This document shows positions 44,192 through 52,662 of a stretch of DNA of 64,000 nt, piece by piece. Source of the DNA: Marinirhabdus sp963799365. Lineage in GTDB: Bacteria > Bacteroidota > Bacteroidia > Flavobacteriales > Flavobacteriaceae. The notes under the pieces are model-generated. The model saw nothing but the letters and a program-made list of their open reading frames with translations, had not been told where the DNA came from and did not search any database. The number at the start of each line of letters is the position of its first letter. Position 1 is the first letter of the stretch. The DNA lies in NCBI GenBank assembly GCA_963799365.1, contig CAWCWV010000001.1, positions 62,001-126,000 on the forward strand, written 5' to 3'. Position numbers and translations under genes: made by a program.

Positions 44192-45318
44192 GTAAATTCT
44201 ATAAGATTTGCCAATTGTTTTCCCGCGGAGCTTCCAATAGCAACACCCATTCCCCCAAGGCGAACACCGCAATATACGTTGGGTTGAACTTCTTTGATTA
44301 TAGGTTTTTTTTGTTTACCCACCCCCATAATACCGCTCCAACGTGTATCTATTTCAAACGCGGTTTTAGGTAATATTGTTGTTTTTAACAATCTTTCTAG
44401 TTCGTTTTGAACTAATTGTGTGAGACCAAGTTGCGATGTTCGCTCTGTTGCAAAGTCTAGATTTCTACCACCGCCAAAGAGAATTCTATTATGAATATTT
44501 CTGAAATAATAATAGCCTTTATCCAGATGAAATGTCCCTTTAATATGCAAATTTGGGATGGGTTTAGTCACTAAAACTTGTGCACGTGCAGGTTTTACAT
44601 CGGCCTTTATAAATTGCTTTGCAAAGCCATTTGTCGCAATGCAGACTTTTTTTGTTGAAAATTTTATAGAATTGTTCAATTCGAGTAAAATTTCCTCATT
44701 ATTGGATGAAAATGAAGTGATTTCAGCATTATTTAGAATAAAAATGCTGTTTTTTGAACATTTCTGAATAAGCCCCGACATCATCTTCCCAGCATCTAAT
44801 TGCCCTTCTAACCGATTAAAAATAAGCTGTTTTTGAATATTTTTAAAGGAAAAAGTGTCCTTTTGAAGCGAAAACACATCTTTTTCAGCAGAAAACACGT
44901 TTTTAAGCAATTTATTAATAAAAGTAATACTATCTACACAGGTTGAAAATAATTCAGCATCCTTATCAGTGAAAACCTCATAGCCTCCCAATTGTTGAAA
45001 ATCTAAATGTTTATCTCCAAGATTCTTTCGAAGTAGTTGTAAGCCTTCTACTCTATTTATTATAAGTTGTATAACCTCTTCTTCGGAATGTGTTTTTAGG
45101 TCTTCTAGAATTTCTGAAATACTTCCAAAACAAGCAAATCCTGCGTTCTTTGTGCTAGCGCCACTGGGCAACATCCCTTTTTCAAAAACTACAATCTTTT
45201 TTTTGGGAAAGCGATCCCGTATGGCTAAGGCACAACTTAAACCAACAATGCCGCTGCCTATTATCGCAACGTCTATGTTAGACAGCCATGTATTTTGTTC
45301 CCAATAGGATAGTTCCAT
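44188..45318 (-). CDS. FAD-dependent oxidoreductase (DAO family)
   Basis: A 376-residue flavoprotein. The start is ATG 45318; the longer frame would run through a terminator stem. The FAD motif is DVAIIGSGIVGLSCALAI (about 17-34), followed by VVFEKGMLPSGASTKNAGFACF (about 46-67). The C-terminus has YCGVRLGGMGVAIG, typical of D-amino-acid-oxidase-like enzymes. Substrate is unknown. It overlaps mtgA by 4 bp, so the two are coupled. Confidence 0.85.
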   Translation of the reverse strand: MELSYWEQNTWLSNIDVAIIGSGIVGLSCALAIRDRFPKKKIVVFEKGMLPSGASTKNAGFACFGSISEILEDLKTHSEEEVIQLIINRVEGLQLLRKNLGDKHLDFQQLGGYEVFTDKDAELFSTCVDSITFINKLLKNVFSAEKDVFSLQKDTFSFKNIQKQLIFNRLEGQLDAGKMMSGLIQKCSKNSIFILNNAEITSFSSNNEEILLELNNSIKFSTKKVCIATNGFAKQFIKADVKPARAQVLVTKPIPNLHIKGTFHLDKGYYYFRNIHNRILFGGGRNLDFATERTSQLGLTQLVQNELERLLKTTILPKTAFEIDTRWSGIMGVGKQKKPIIKEVQPNVYCGVRLGGMGVAIGSSAGKQLANLIEFT

Positions 45319-45330
45319 AAATTTCAAAAT

Positions 45331-45376
45331 AAAAATCCCAAATCCAAAGGTACAGTTTTTGGGATTTGGGATTTGA
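45331..45376 (-). terminator. Intrinsic terminator after accC
   Basis: AAATCCCAAATCC (45333-45345) pairs exactly with GGATTTGGGATTT (45362-45374), 13 bp. On the minus strand the T-rich tail follows the right arm. It lies between the accC stop and the FAD gene start. Confidence 0.85.
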
Positions 45377-45395
45377 TAGTTGGTATTTCTTTTAC

Positions 45396-46748
45396 TTATT
45401 CTTCCTCTGGTGGCGCCATATGCCAAGAATTCATGAAGGCCGTAGTGTAATTACCTGCCACATAATCTGGATGATCCATTAGCTGTCTATGAAATGGAAT
45501 GGTAGTCTTCACCCCTTCTATCACAAACTCGTCTAAGGCACGTTTCATTTTATTGATGGCCTCATCTCTGGTTTGCGCGGTTGTAATCAACTTTGCAATC
45601 ATAGAATCGTAATTTGGTGGAATAACATATCCAGCATATACGTGTGTATCTAAGCGAATTCCATGTCCTCCAGGTGCGTGTAGCGTTGTGATTCTTCCTG
45701 GAGAAGGTCTAAAATCGTTATAAGGGTCTTCCGCATTAATTCTACATTCTATTGAATGTAAGTTTGGTGTATAGTGTTTTCCTGAAATGGGAACGCCTGC
45801 GGCTACTAAAATTTGTTCACGAATTAAATCGAAATCTATCACCTGCTCGGTAATAGGATGTTCTACTTGAATTCGGGTATTCATTTCCATAAAGTAGAAA
45901 TTTCTATGCTTATCTACTAAAAATTCGACAGTTCCAGCACCTTCATATTGTATATACTCTGCTGCTTTTACTGCTGCCATCCCCATATCGTTTCGCAATT
46001 TCTTGGTCATGAAAGGGCTTGGTGTTTCTTCAGTCAATTTTTGGTGACGTCTTTGAATTGAACAATCGCGCTCACTTAAGTGACAAGCTCTTCCTGTACT
46101 GTCTCCAACAATTTGTATTTCGATATGGCGAGGTTCTTCGATGAGCTTTTCCATATACATATCGTCATTCCCAAAGGCTGCCTTACTTTCTTGTCTGGCA
46201 GATTCCCAAGCATCTTGCAAGTGTTCTTCTTTCCAGACGCCACGCATTCCTTTTCCACCACCACCAGCACTTGCCTTAAGCATCACTGGATAGCCTGTTT
46301 CTTTGGCTACTTTTAAACAGGTTTCAAAATCTGGAATAATACCCTCGCTTCCAGGAACACATGGCACTCCTGCAGCTTTCATAGTCGTTTTTGCCATTGC
46401 TTTGTCGCCCATTTTCTCAATCATCTCTGGAGAAGCGCCAATAAATTTAATATTATGTTCTTCACAGATACGTGAGAACTTTGCATTTTCTGAAAGAAAC
46501 CCATAGCCTGGGTGAATGGCATCTGCATTGGTGATTTCTGCCGCAGCAATAATATTACTCATCTTTAAATAACTTTCGCTACTTGGTGGAGGCCCAATAC
46601 AAACTGCTTCATCTGCAAATTTAACGTGTAGACTTTCTTGGTCGGCCGTTGAATAAACAGCAACCGTTTTAATACCCATCTCTCTACAGGTTCTAATTAC
46701 ACGTAGTGCAATTTCACCTCTATTTGCTATTAATATTTTTTTAAACAT
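45396..46748 (-). CDS. accC: Acetyl-CoA carboxylase, biotin carboxylase subunit
   Basis: Carboxylates biotin on AccB using ATP and bicarbonate, the first part of malonyl-CoA synthesis. The 450-residue protein starts MFKKILIANRGEIALRVIRT. The ATP-grasp loop is KASAGGGGKGMRGV (about 159-172), and the catalytic block FYFMEMNTRIQVEHPITE is near 285-302. Length is normal. It sits 77 bp after accB, in the usual order with fabH. Confidence 0.97.
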   Translation of the reverse strand: MFKKILIANRGEIALRVIRTCREMGIKTVAVYSTADQESLHVKFADEAVCIGPPPSSESYLKMSNIIAAAEITNADAIHPGYGFLSENAKFSRICEEHNIKFIGASPEMIEKMGDKAMAKTTMKAAGVPCVPGSEGIIPDFETCLKVAKETGYPVMLKASAGGGGKGMRGVWKEEHLQDAWESARQESKAAFGNDDMYMEKLIEEPRHIEIQIVGDSTGRACHLSERDCSIQRRHQKLTEETPSPFMTKKLRNDMGMAAVKAAEYIQYEGAGTVEFLVDKHRNFYFMEMNTRIQVEHPITEQVIDFDLIREQILVAAGVPISGKHYTPNLHSIECRINAEDPYNDFRPSPGRITTLHAPGGHGIRLDTHVYAGYVIPPNYDSMIAKLITTAQTRDEAINKMKRALDEFVIEGVKTTIPFHRQLMDHPDYVAGNYTTAFMNSWHMAPPEEE

Positions 46749-46825
46749 GTTTTTGAGTTTTATAACCCCATAAATTAATTGATTTTGGAATTTAGGATTT
46801 AATCCCTATAGTTTTCGAGATAAAC

Positions 46826-47293
46826 TTATGATGGGTCTACTAAGAAAAGTGGTTGGTCAAACTCTACTGGAGACGAATCGTCTACTAATATTTTTACGAT
46901 TTTTCCAGACACTTCACTTTCAATTTCATTGAAAAGTTTCATTGCCTCAATTACACATAATACATCCCCTACATTTATGTTAGAACCAACTTCTACAAAC
47001 ATTGGCTTGTCTGGTGATGGCTTTCGATAAAAGGTTCCAATAATTGGAGACTTCACTGTGATGTACTTTGAGTCTTCACTTGGTGCCGCTGCCGGGGGAG
47101 GTGTTCCTGCGGGAGCCGATTGTGCTACAGGAGCGGTTGCCATTGCTGGAACTTGTTGAATGTAGGTTGTTTCGCCTTTATGGCTTTCTCCTGTTCGAAT
47201 GGTGATTTTCACATCTTCCATTTCTAATTTCACTTCGCTTGCTCCAGATTTTGCCACAAACTTAATCAGACTTTGTATTTCTTTTATATCCAT
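46826..47293 (-). CDS. accB: Acetyl-CoA carboxylase biotin carboxyl carrier protein
   Basis: A 155-residue carrier of biotin. After an N-terminal helical region and a Pro/Ala-rich linker (about 58-75), the biotinyl domain spans about 78-153. The biotin-attachment lysine is in VIEAMKLFNEIESEV (about 120). Partner of AccC, which lies directly downstream in the operon. Confidence 0.97.
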   Translation of the reverse strand: MDIKEIQSLIKFVAKSGASEVKLEMEDVKITIRTGESHKGETTYIQQVPAMATAPVAQSAPAGTPPPAAAPSEDSKYITVKSPIIGTFYRKPSPDKPMFVEVGSNINVGDVLCVIEAMKLFNEIESEVSGKIVKILVDDSSPVEFDQPLFLVDPS

Positions 47294-47314
47294 GTTGGTT
47301 GATTTTAATCATTA

Positions 47315-48313
47315 TTATTTAGGGTCATAGGCCCAGGTTACATAAACTGCTCCCCAGGTAAATCCGCCCCCAAAAGACGCGAATACCAAATTATCTCCTT
47401 TTTTCAGTTGTTTTTCGTAGTCTACCAAACACAGCGGCAAGGTTGCCGAGGTTGTGTTTCCGTATTTGTGTATGTTCTTCATTACCTTCTCCTGCGGAAG
47501 GCTCATTCTTTTGGCTGTTGCGTCAATAATACGCATATTGGCCTGGTGTGGGACCAACCAATCTACGCTTTCTGCAGTTAAGCCGTTGCGAGCCATAATC
47601 TTTTCGCTTACCTCTGCCATGTTGGACACGGCAAACTTAAATACTGTTTTTCCATCCTGATACACAAAATGTTGTTTGTTGGCAACGGTTTCAGCTGTTG
47701 GTGGCAACAAAGAACCTCCTGCTTCAATTTTAAGGCTTTGTCTTCCAATGCCATCGGTACGTAAAAATTCATCTTGTACTCCGTAGCCTTCAGTATTAGG
47801 TTCAAAAAGTACCGCACCAGCACCATCACCAAAAATGATACAAGTTGTTCTATCTTCATAATCTATAATGGATGACATTTTATCTGCACCAAGTAGCAAA
47901 ACTTTCTTGTAGCGACCAGACTCAATATACTTAGCTGCGGTAGACATTCCGAAGAGAAAACTAGAGCAGGCGGCAACAAGATCATAAGAAAAAGCATTAA
48001 CAGCCCCAATTTGGGTAGCTACGTAAACACCTGTAGCTGCAACCGGCATATCTGGTGTGGCGGTTGCCATAATCACCATGTCTATGTCTTCTGGGTTGGT
48101 ATTGCTTTTTTTAAGAAGGTCTTTTGCTGCTTGAATCGCTAAATAGGAAGTGCCTTTAGTTTTATCTTTTAAAACTCTACGTTCTTTAATTCCAGTACGA
48201 GAGGTAATCCACTCATCATTGGTATCAACCATGGTTTCTAAAATTTGGTTGGTAAGTACGTAGTCTGGCACATAGCCACCTACAGCTGTAATTGCTGCTG
48301 ATATTTTGCTCAT
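47315..48313 (-). CDS. fabH: Beta-ketoacyl-ACP synthase III
   Basis: Condenses acetyl- or branched-acyl-CoA with malonyl-ACP to start fatty-acid chains. The catalytic triad is visible: Cys in LVAACSSFLFGM (about 114), His in LVPHQANMRIID (about 255) and Asn in HKYGNTTSATLPL (about 285). Length 332 is typical. It precedes accB and accC, and a terminator at 48430 separates it from rpmF. Confidence 0.97.
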   Translation of the reverse strand: MSKISAAITAVGGYVPDYVLTNQILETMVDTNDEWITSRTGIKERRVLKDKTKGTSYLAIQAAKDLLKKSNTNPEDIDMVIMATATPDMPVAATGVYVATQIGAVNAFSYDLVAACSSFLFGMSTAAKYIESGRYKKVLLLGADKMSSIIDYEDRTTCIIFGDGAGAVLFEPNTEGYGVQDEFLRTDGIGRQSLKIEAGGSLLPPTAETVANKQHFVYQDGKTVFKFAVSNMAEVSEKIMARNGLTAESVDWLVPHQANMRIIDATAKRMSLPQEKVMKNIHKYGNTTSATLPLCLVDYEKQLKKGDNLVFASFGGGFTWGAVYVTWAYDPK

Positions 48314-48429
48314 AAAGTTATCTTACTTTCACGCAAAAGGCCAAAAGCCTTTAAAAGATGTGAAAATTACTAAAAAAACCGCAAAAAAGGGTAGTAAAAA
48401 GGTTTTTTTGGATAAATATTATAGGAAAC

Positions 48430-48460
48430 AAAAAAACTCTCACAGGAGTATGCGAGAGTT
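48430..48460 (-). terminator. Intrinsic terminator after rpmF
   Basis: On the minus strand AACTCTC and GAGAGTT (7 bp) pair and are followed by a T-rich stretch. It separates the DUF177-rpmF pair from fabH, which must have its own promoter or rely on read-through. Confidence 0.8.
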
Positions 48461-48482
48461 ATGCTTCTTATAAAATGTATAA

Positions 48483-48680
48483 TTATGCTTCTACTTCTTC
48501 AGGAGCATCAATTACAATTTGCCCACGGTAGTACAATTTACCTTCATGCCAGTGCGCTCTGTGAAACAAATGCGTTTCTCCAGTTGTTGGGTCCTGAGCT
48601 AATGTAGGCTTTACCGCTTTGTAATGAGTTCTTCTTTTATCTCTTCTGGTTTTCGAGATTTTTCTTTTAGGATGTGCCAT
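48483..48680 (-). CDS. rpmF: 50S ribosomal protein L32
   Basis: A 65-residue basic ribosomal protein. It begins MAHPKRKISKTRRDKRRTHY, the normal L32 N-terminus, and lacks the C-terminal zinc cysteines seen in some species (a C-minus form). It starts 9 bp after the DUF177/YceD gene, the common arrangement. Confidence 0.96.
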   Translation of the reverse strand: MAHPKRKISKTRRDKRRTHYKAVKPTLAQDPTTGETHLFHRAHWHEGKLYYRGQIVIDAPEEVEA

Positions 48681-48689
48681 TACTTAATA

Positions 48690-49250
48690 TTATTTATCCG
48701 TTAATAGTTTTTTTAAATCGTCCCAAATTGGGTCTACTTTATCACCTTCTTCAACGCTTTCTTTTGGTTGCTTTGGGCTTAATTCTTCAAGTTTGTCGAG
48801 TATGTCGCTTTTCAATGTTCCGTCTTCAATCCCTGGGTGAATAAACCTTGAGGGCATTGACAGAATAATAGATTCGTACACATACTGCTGAATATTTACT
48901 TCATAACTCCCGTGTGGGATGATTAACAAGTCTTCATTTTCATCATTATATTCATCGCCAAATTTCACTATAAAGTGATAATCCCCCGAAATATCTTGAT
49001 CAAAAGGCTCATTAGTGGTATCACATTGCACATTTACAGTACCGGTAAAGGTTAAAGTAAATTCTAGCAAAGTGGTTTTTTTATCCAGTAATACGTCAAG
49101 TTTAATGGCTGCGCCATTAAACCCGTCATACTCAAAATGCTCAAAGAACTTATTTGTAATCTCAAAATGAAACGAGTGTTTACTTAATTTCAACCCTATA
49201 AAAGGGATGGTAAAGTCTTTCAATTCTTTCATATCCACTCCTGTTATCAT
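48690..49250 (-). CDS. DUF177 (YceD-family) protein
   Basis: A 186-residue protein of the DUF177/YceD family, which is typically located just before rpmF and is linked to 23S rRNA/ribosome function. The core has FTGTVNVQCDTTNEPFDQDI, matching the family pattern with the single Cys retained. The acidic C-terminus is species specific. Confidence 0.9.
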   Translation of the reverse strand: MITGVDMKELKDFTIPFIGLKLSKHSFHFEITNKFFEHFEYDGFNGAAIKLDVLLDKKTTLLEFTLTFTGTVNVQCDTTNEPFDQDISGDYHFIVKFGDEYNDENEDLLIIPHGSYEVNIQQYVYESIILSMPSRFIHPGIEDGTLKSDILDKLEELSPKQPKESVEEGDKVDPIWDDLKKLLTDK

Positions 49251-49314
49251 TCTCCACCTTCGTTAAAAGGCGGGTGCAAAGATAAAAAATTATTTGAATA
49301 GCACAGTACTAGAA

Positions 49315-50376
49315 CTATTTCTTTTTTGAAAAAGGTTTTCGCTTATTTATTTGCAACGGGTTTTCCGAAATTTCCTGGTACTCATTACGTTTGTTAAATA
49401 TATCAATGGCAGTATAAACTGCTTGTTTAAAACTTTCATGGTCTGCTACCCCTTTTCCGGCCACATCAAATGCAGTTCCATGATCTGGAGAGGTTCTGAT
49501 TTTGTCTAAACCTGCGGTAAAATTTACACCCGTCCCAAAAGCCAAAGTTTTAAATGGAATTAATCCTTGATCGTGATACGAGGCAATAATTACATCAAAG
49601 TTCTTGTAATTGGAAGATCCAAAAAAACTATCTGCTGCATACGGGCCGTACACCAATTTTCCATTATTTTTTAGGTTGGTAAGGGTTGGGATAAGTATTT
49701 CATCATCTTCTTTGCCAATGACTCCATTGTCTCCATTATGTGGATTAATCCCTAATACGGCTATTTTTGGCTTCGGAATACCGAAATCCTGAATAAGTGT
49801 TTTATGAATCGTGTTTATCTTTTTTTCAATAAGCGCTCTAGTTATGGTTGCTGATATATCTTTTACAGCCACGTGATCTGTTAGTAAACCTACTCGCAAA
49901 CTATTTGAAACTAGCAACATCATACTCTCTCCGCTAAGTTCCTTAGCAAGATAATCTGTATGCCCCGGGAAATTAAAGGTTTCAGATTGCACATTGCTTT
50001 TATTAATAGGTGCTGTTACCAAAACATTAATTTGACCCTCTTTTAATGCTTTAACCGAGGCTTCCAACGATTTTACTGCATATGCACCAATGTGTTTCTC
50101 TTCTTTACCGAAATTAATAGCTACATTTTCTTTCCATACATTCAACACATTTATTTTCTTGTGAGCAATTTTGTCAAGACTGTCTATTCCATAAACGGAG
50201 ATGTCTAATTCATATTCTTTTTTAAAAAAAGATATTAATTTCACCGAAGCAAAAATGACTGGGGTACAGAACTCCAACATTCTTGCGTCCTGAAATGTTT
50301 TTAAAACAATTTCGCTGCCAATACCGTTTAAGTCTCCTATAGATATCCCTACTATAATTTTATCGCTTTTACTCAT
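49315..50376 (-). CDS. pdxA: 4-hydroxythreonine-4-phosphate dehydrogenase
   Basis: NAD-dependent step of pyridoxal phosphate synthesis. The start is ATG 50376 (353 residues), giving MSKSDKIIVGISIGDLNGIG, the usual family N-terminus; an upstream ATG adds 15 unrelated residues over the ribE promoter. Metal and substrate motifs include LVTAPINKSN (about 124), FPGHTDYLA (about 143), NPHNGDNG (about 214) and DQGLIPFKTLAFGTGVN (about 269). Confidence 0.95.
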   Translation of the reverse strand: MSKSDKIIVGISIGDLNGIGSEIVLKTFQDARMLEFCTPVIFASVKLISFFKKEYELDISVYGIDSLDKIAHKKINVLNVWKENVAINFGKEEKHIGAYAVKSLEASVKALKEGQINVLVTAPINKSNVQSETFNFPGHTDYLAKELSGESMMLLVSNSLRVGLLTDHVAVKDISATITRALIEKKINTIHKTLIQDFGIPKPKIAVLGINPHNGDNGVIGKEDDEILIPTLTNLKNNGKLVYGPYAADSFFGSSNYKNFDVIIASYHDQGLIPFKTLAFGTGVNFTAGLDKIRTSPDHGTAFDVAGKGVADHESFKQAVYTAIDIFNKRNEYQEISENPLQINKRKPFSKKK

Positions 50377-50395
50377 TCTGAAGGTGTAATCGTTG

Positions 50396-50403
50396 TATTT
50401 TTG
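50396..50403 (+). promoter_or_regulatory. -7 box of ribE
   Basis: TATTTTTG matches TAnnTTTG, 26 bp before the ATG at 50430. It lies inside the upstream in-frame extension of pdxA on the other strand, which supports the shorter pdxA start. Confidence 0.55.
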
Positions 50404-50429
50404 TGGTACAAATGTAACCAATTACAATC

Positions 50430-51020
50430 ATGTTTACAGGAATTATAGAAACCCTTGGCAAAATAACTTCGCTTCGCAACGAAGATGAAAATCTTCATAT
50501 CACCATTGAAAGTTCCATCACAGATGAGCTGAAAATTGATCAAAGTGTGGCGCACAATGGCGTTTGTCTAACCATAGTATCAGTTGTAGAAAACAGATAC
50601 ACTGTAACCGCTATTAAAGAGACGCTGGACAAAACAAATTTGAATACTTGGAAAATTGGAGATACTATAAACCTAGAAAGAGCCATGAAAATGGGTGCTC
50701 GCTTAGACGGTCATATTGTTCAAGGCCATGTAGATGAGATAGGTATCTGTAGCGCTGTTTCTGAGGCAGGTGGTAGTTGGTATTTTACTTTTACTTATAA
50801 TTCATTACACGGAAATGTAACTATTGAAAAAGGTTCTATTACTATAAATGGAGTAAGTCTTACGGTGGTAAACTCTAAAGAAACGGAGTTTAGCGTCGCT
50901 ATCATTCCATATACATACGAGCATACAAATTTCTCTTCTTTTACAATTGGAACGAAAGTAAACCTAGAATTTGATGTAATTGGAAAATATGTAAAACGCC
51001 TTATTGGACTTTCTGTGTAG
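50430..51020 (+). CDS. ribE: Riboflavin synthase alpha chain
   Basis: Dismutates two 6,7-dimethyl-8-ribityllumazine molecules to riboflavin. The 196-residue protein has two lumazine-binding domains; MFTGIIETLGKI opens the first, and GHIVQGHVDEIG (about 93-104) begins the second. The catalytic region LTIVSV/LTVVNSKE pairs across halves. Divergent from pdxA. Its last 20 bp overlap the convergent 51001 gene. Confidence 0.95.
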   Translation: MFTGIIETLGKITSLRNEDENLHITIESSITDELKIDQSVAHNGVCLTIVSVVENRYTVTAIKETLDKTNLNTWKIGDTINLERAMKMGARLDGHIVQGHVDEIGICSAVSEAGGSWYFTFTYNSLHGNVTIEKGSITINGVSLTVVNSKETEFSVAIIPYTYEHTNFSSFTIGTKVNLEFDVIGKYVKRLIGLSV

Positions 51021-51231
51021 CTTTATGTCTTCTATAGGCCACGTAGACTCCCAAAATAATAGCCAAAGCAATTAAAATATAGATATTTGCGTCTATTGCT
51101 AGCTCTGGTGGAGTTCTATTTGAGGTAGGCTGTGGTGGTCGGTTAGCTGCCTGTTGTGGCGCTCCGAAAAGGGTTGTACCTGCACAAAGGCAAAGTACGT
51201 AGGTGTATATTTTTACGATTTGGGGTCGCAT
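51001..51231 (-). CDS. Small secreted/membrane protein, unknown
   Basis: A 76-residue protein. A signal-peptide-like N-terminus (IYTYVLCLCAGTTLFGAPQ) is followed by a Pro/Asn-rich periplasmic stretch (NRPPQPTSNRTPPEL) and one C-terminal membrane span (IYILIALAIILGVYVAY) with a basic tail. It seems to be a small membrane protein conserved in flavobacteria, without a known role. It overlaps the ribE end by 20 bp. Confidence 0.7.
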   Translation of the reverse strand: MRPQIVKIYTYVLCLCAGTTLFGAPQQAANRPPQPTSNRTPPELAIDANIYILIALAIILGVYVAYRRHKATQKVQ

Positions 51232-51547
51232 ATTCAGGGGCTAAATGTAATAAAAATTTTGAGACGAGCAATATTTTTCAACATTAATGAAAAGTTATTA
51301 GTGAAAACTACCTACTTATTAACTTAAAATTTTAAAAAAAATTGCAACTATCTAACGGCAATTACATTCTTTTAAGCAAATTTTTATTTAGACATATAAT
51401 TAAATTCGTAATTCAAATTTGTCTGTATCAAATATTTGTGGTCTCCTGCAGATACAAATTTCGACACTGCCTCTATGGTCTCCGTAAGCTATGCTAGATT
51501 CATTTACGGGAAAGCTTCCCACTTTACCACTACAAAATTGATTTGTG

Positions 51548-51580
51548 GACTCACTTCGACAAGCTCAGTATAAACTTCTG
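51548..51580. repeat. REP-like CTTCGACAAGCTCAGT sequence
   Basis: In the 387-bp gap between 51232 and the tRNA lies CTTCGACAAGCTCAGTATAAACTTC. A related core (TCGACT, AGCTCAGGATAAA) occurs in the tRNA-Ala repeats at 21840 and 21963. The rest of the gap is AT-rich, with no gene I can support. Confidence 0.5.
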
Positions 51581-51618
51581 ACCCAAGTGATAAAATTCAG
51601 CTTTGTCAGAAAAAATTG

Positions 51619-51692
51619 TGGTCCCACTTGGGCTCGAACCAAGGACCACCTGATTATGAGTCAGGTGCTCTAACCAACTGAGCTATGGGACC
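51619..51692 (-). tRNA. tRNA with anticodon CAT (elongator Met or Ile2)
   Basis: A 74-nt cloverleaf on the minus strand. Acceptor GGTCCCA/TGGGACC is fully paired; the anticodon stem CCTGA/TCAGG encloses loop CTCATAA; the T-arm is CTTGG/CCAAG with loop TTCGAGC. The G1-C72 pair and lack of three G-C pairs in the anticodon stem rule out an initiator. CAT may be tRNA-Met or, if the C is modified by TilS, tRNA-Ile2; the sequence alone does not settle it. Confidence 0.93.
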
Positions 51693-51802
51693 GGTTATAT
51701 TTTGCTCCTTCTACGTTTCCATATCTGGCTTAAAATAGTTGGCAAAGATAGTAACTTTATGAATTTTTCAAACTTTTTCGCGTTAATATTGGTTTAGCCC
51801 TG

Positions 51803-52207
51803 CTATTCAGTAATTTCCTGACACAGCTCTACCAATACCCCATGACTACTTTTGGGGTGTAAAAATGCGACCCACTTATTGTCTGCTCCTCTTTTGGGTT
51901 CTTTGTTCAACAATATAAATCCTTCGTTTTCAAGACGTTTCATTTCATCTTTAATATTATCTACAGAGAAAGCCATGTGATGAATCCCTTCTCCGCGTTT
52001 TTCAATAAACTTTGCGATTGGGCTATTTGGGTTTGTCGCTTCCAATAATTCAATTTTATTTTCGCCACACATAAAAAATGATGTATTTACGCCTTCACTT
52101 GCTACAGCTTCGGTTTTATAAGCTGGGTAGCCTAACAATTTAGTGTAAATTTCATTGGCCGCGGAAATGCTTTTTACGGCAATACCTATATGTTCTATCT
52201 TATTCAT
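51803..52207 (-). CDS. mce: Methylmalonyl-CoA epimerase
   Basis: Interconverts (R)- and (S)-methylmalonyl-CoA in propionate metabolism. The 134-residue vicinal-oxygen-chelate protein shows the metal His in KIEHIGIAVKSI (about 5) and in GIHHMAFSVDNI (about 76), with Glu in VLVELCQE at the C-terminus. It stands alone, divergent from rbfA. Confidence 0.93.
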   Translation of the reverse strand: MNKIEHIGIAVKSISAANEIYTKLLGYPAYKTEAVASEGVNTSFFMCGENKIELLEATNPNSPIAKFIEKRGEGIHHMAFSVDNIKDEMKRLENEGFILLNKEPKRGADNKWVAFLHPKSSHGVLVELCQEITE

Positions 52208-52253
52208 CTATTTAATACTAAGTACATTTCAAAAATAACAAATCTTATTGTAG

Positions 52254-52261
52254 TATTTTTG
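52254..52261 (+). promoter_or_regulatory. -7 box of rbfA, predicting a leaderless mRNA
   Basis: TATTTTTG matches TAnnTTTG, and the ATG starts only 5 nt after its G. The transcript would begin at or within a base of the start codon. Confidence 0.6.
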
Positions 52262-52265
52262 CAGT

Positions 52266-52661
52266 ATGGAAGAAAGTAACAGACAGAAAAAAATTGCAGG
52301 AGTATTGCAAAACGATATCGCCAACGTCATTCAAGAAATGTTGCGTGAGGCAGGACAGATGGGAATAATTGTGGCGGTTTCGAAAGTGAGTGTCACAACA
52401 GACCTCTCTATTGCAAAAGTATATTTAAGTATCTTCCCCTCAGATAAGGCAAAACCTTTGTTGGAAGAAATTAAAAAAATCACCCCAAGAATAAAGCATC
52501 AAATTGCGCAACTCACTAAAAATCAATTACGCAAAATGCCAAATCTCACCTTTTTTAACGACGATTCGCTGGACTATATAGAAGGTATTGAAAAAGCCGT
52601 TAAAGGAGTAGACAATCCTTTACAAAACCCGGACCTTCTCGAAAAAAGAAAAAAGAAGTAA
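52266..52661 (+). CDS. rbfA: 30S ribosome-binding factor A
   Basis: Assists late 30S maturation. The 131-residue KH-like protein begins MEESNRQKKIAGVLQNDIAN, with conserved VSKVSVTTDLSIAKVYLSIF (about 39-58) and LRKMPNLTFFNDDS (about 89). It is directly followed by an ABC permease gene 1 bp later, an arrangement that suggests translational coupling. Confidence 0.95.
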   Translation: MEESNRQKKIAGVLQNDIANVIQEMLREAGQMGIIVAVSKVSVTTDLSIAKVYLSIFPSDKAKPLLEEIKKITPRIKHQIAQLTKNQLRKMPNLTFFNDDSLDYIEGIEKAVKGVDNPLQNPDLLEKRKKK

Positions 52662-52662
52662 G

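Noticed and set aside
45319..45426. Extra N-terminus of the FAD oxidoreductase
   Set aside because: This stretch is the accC terminator stem and the end of the accC gene.
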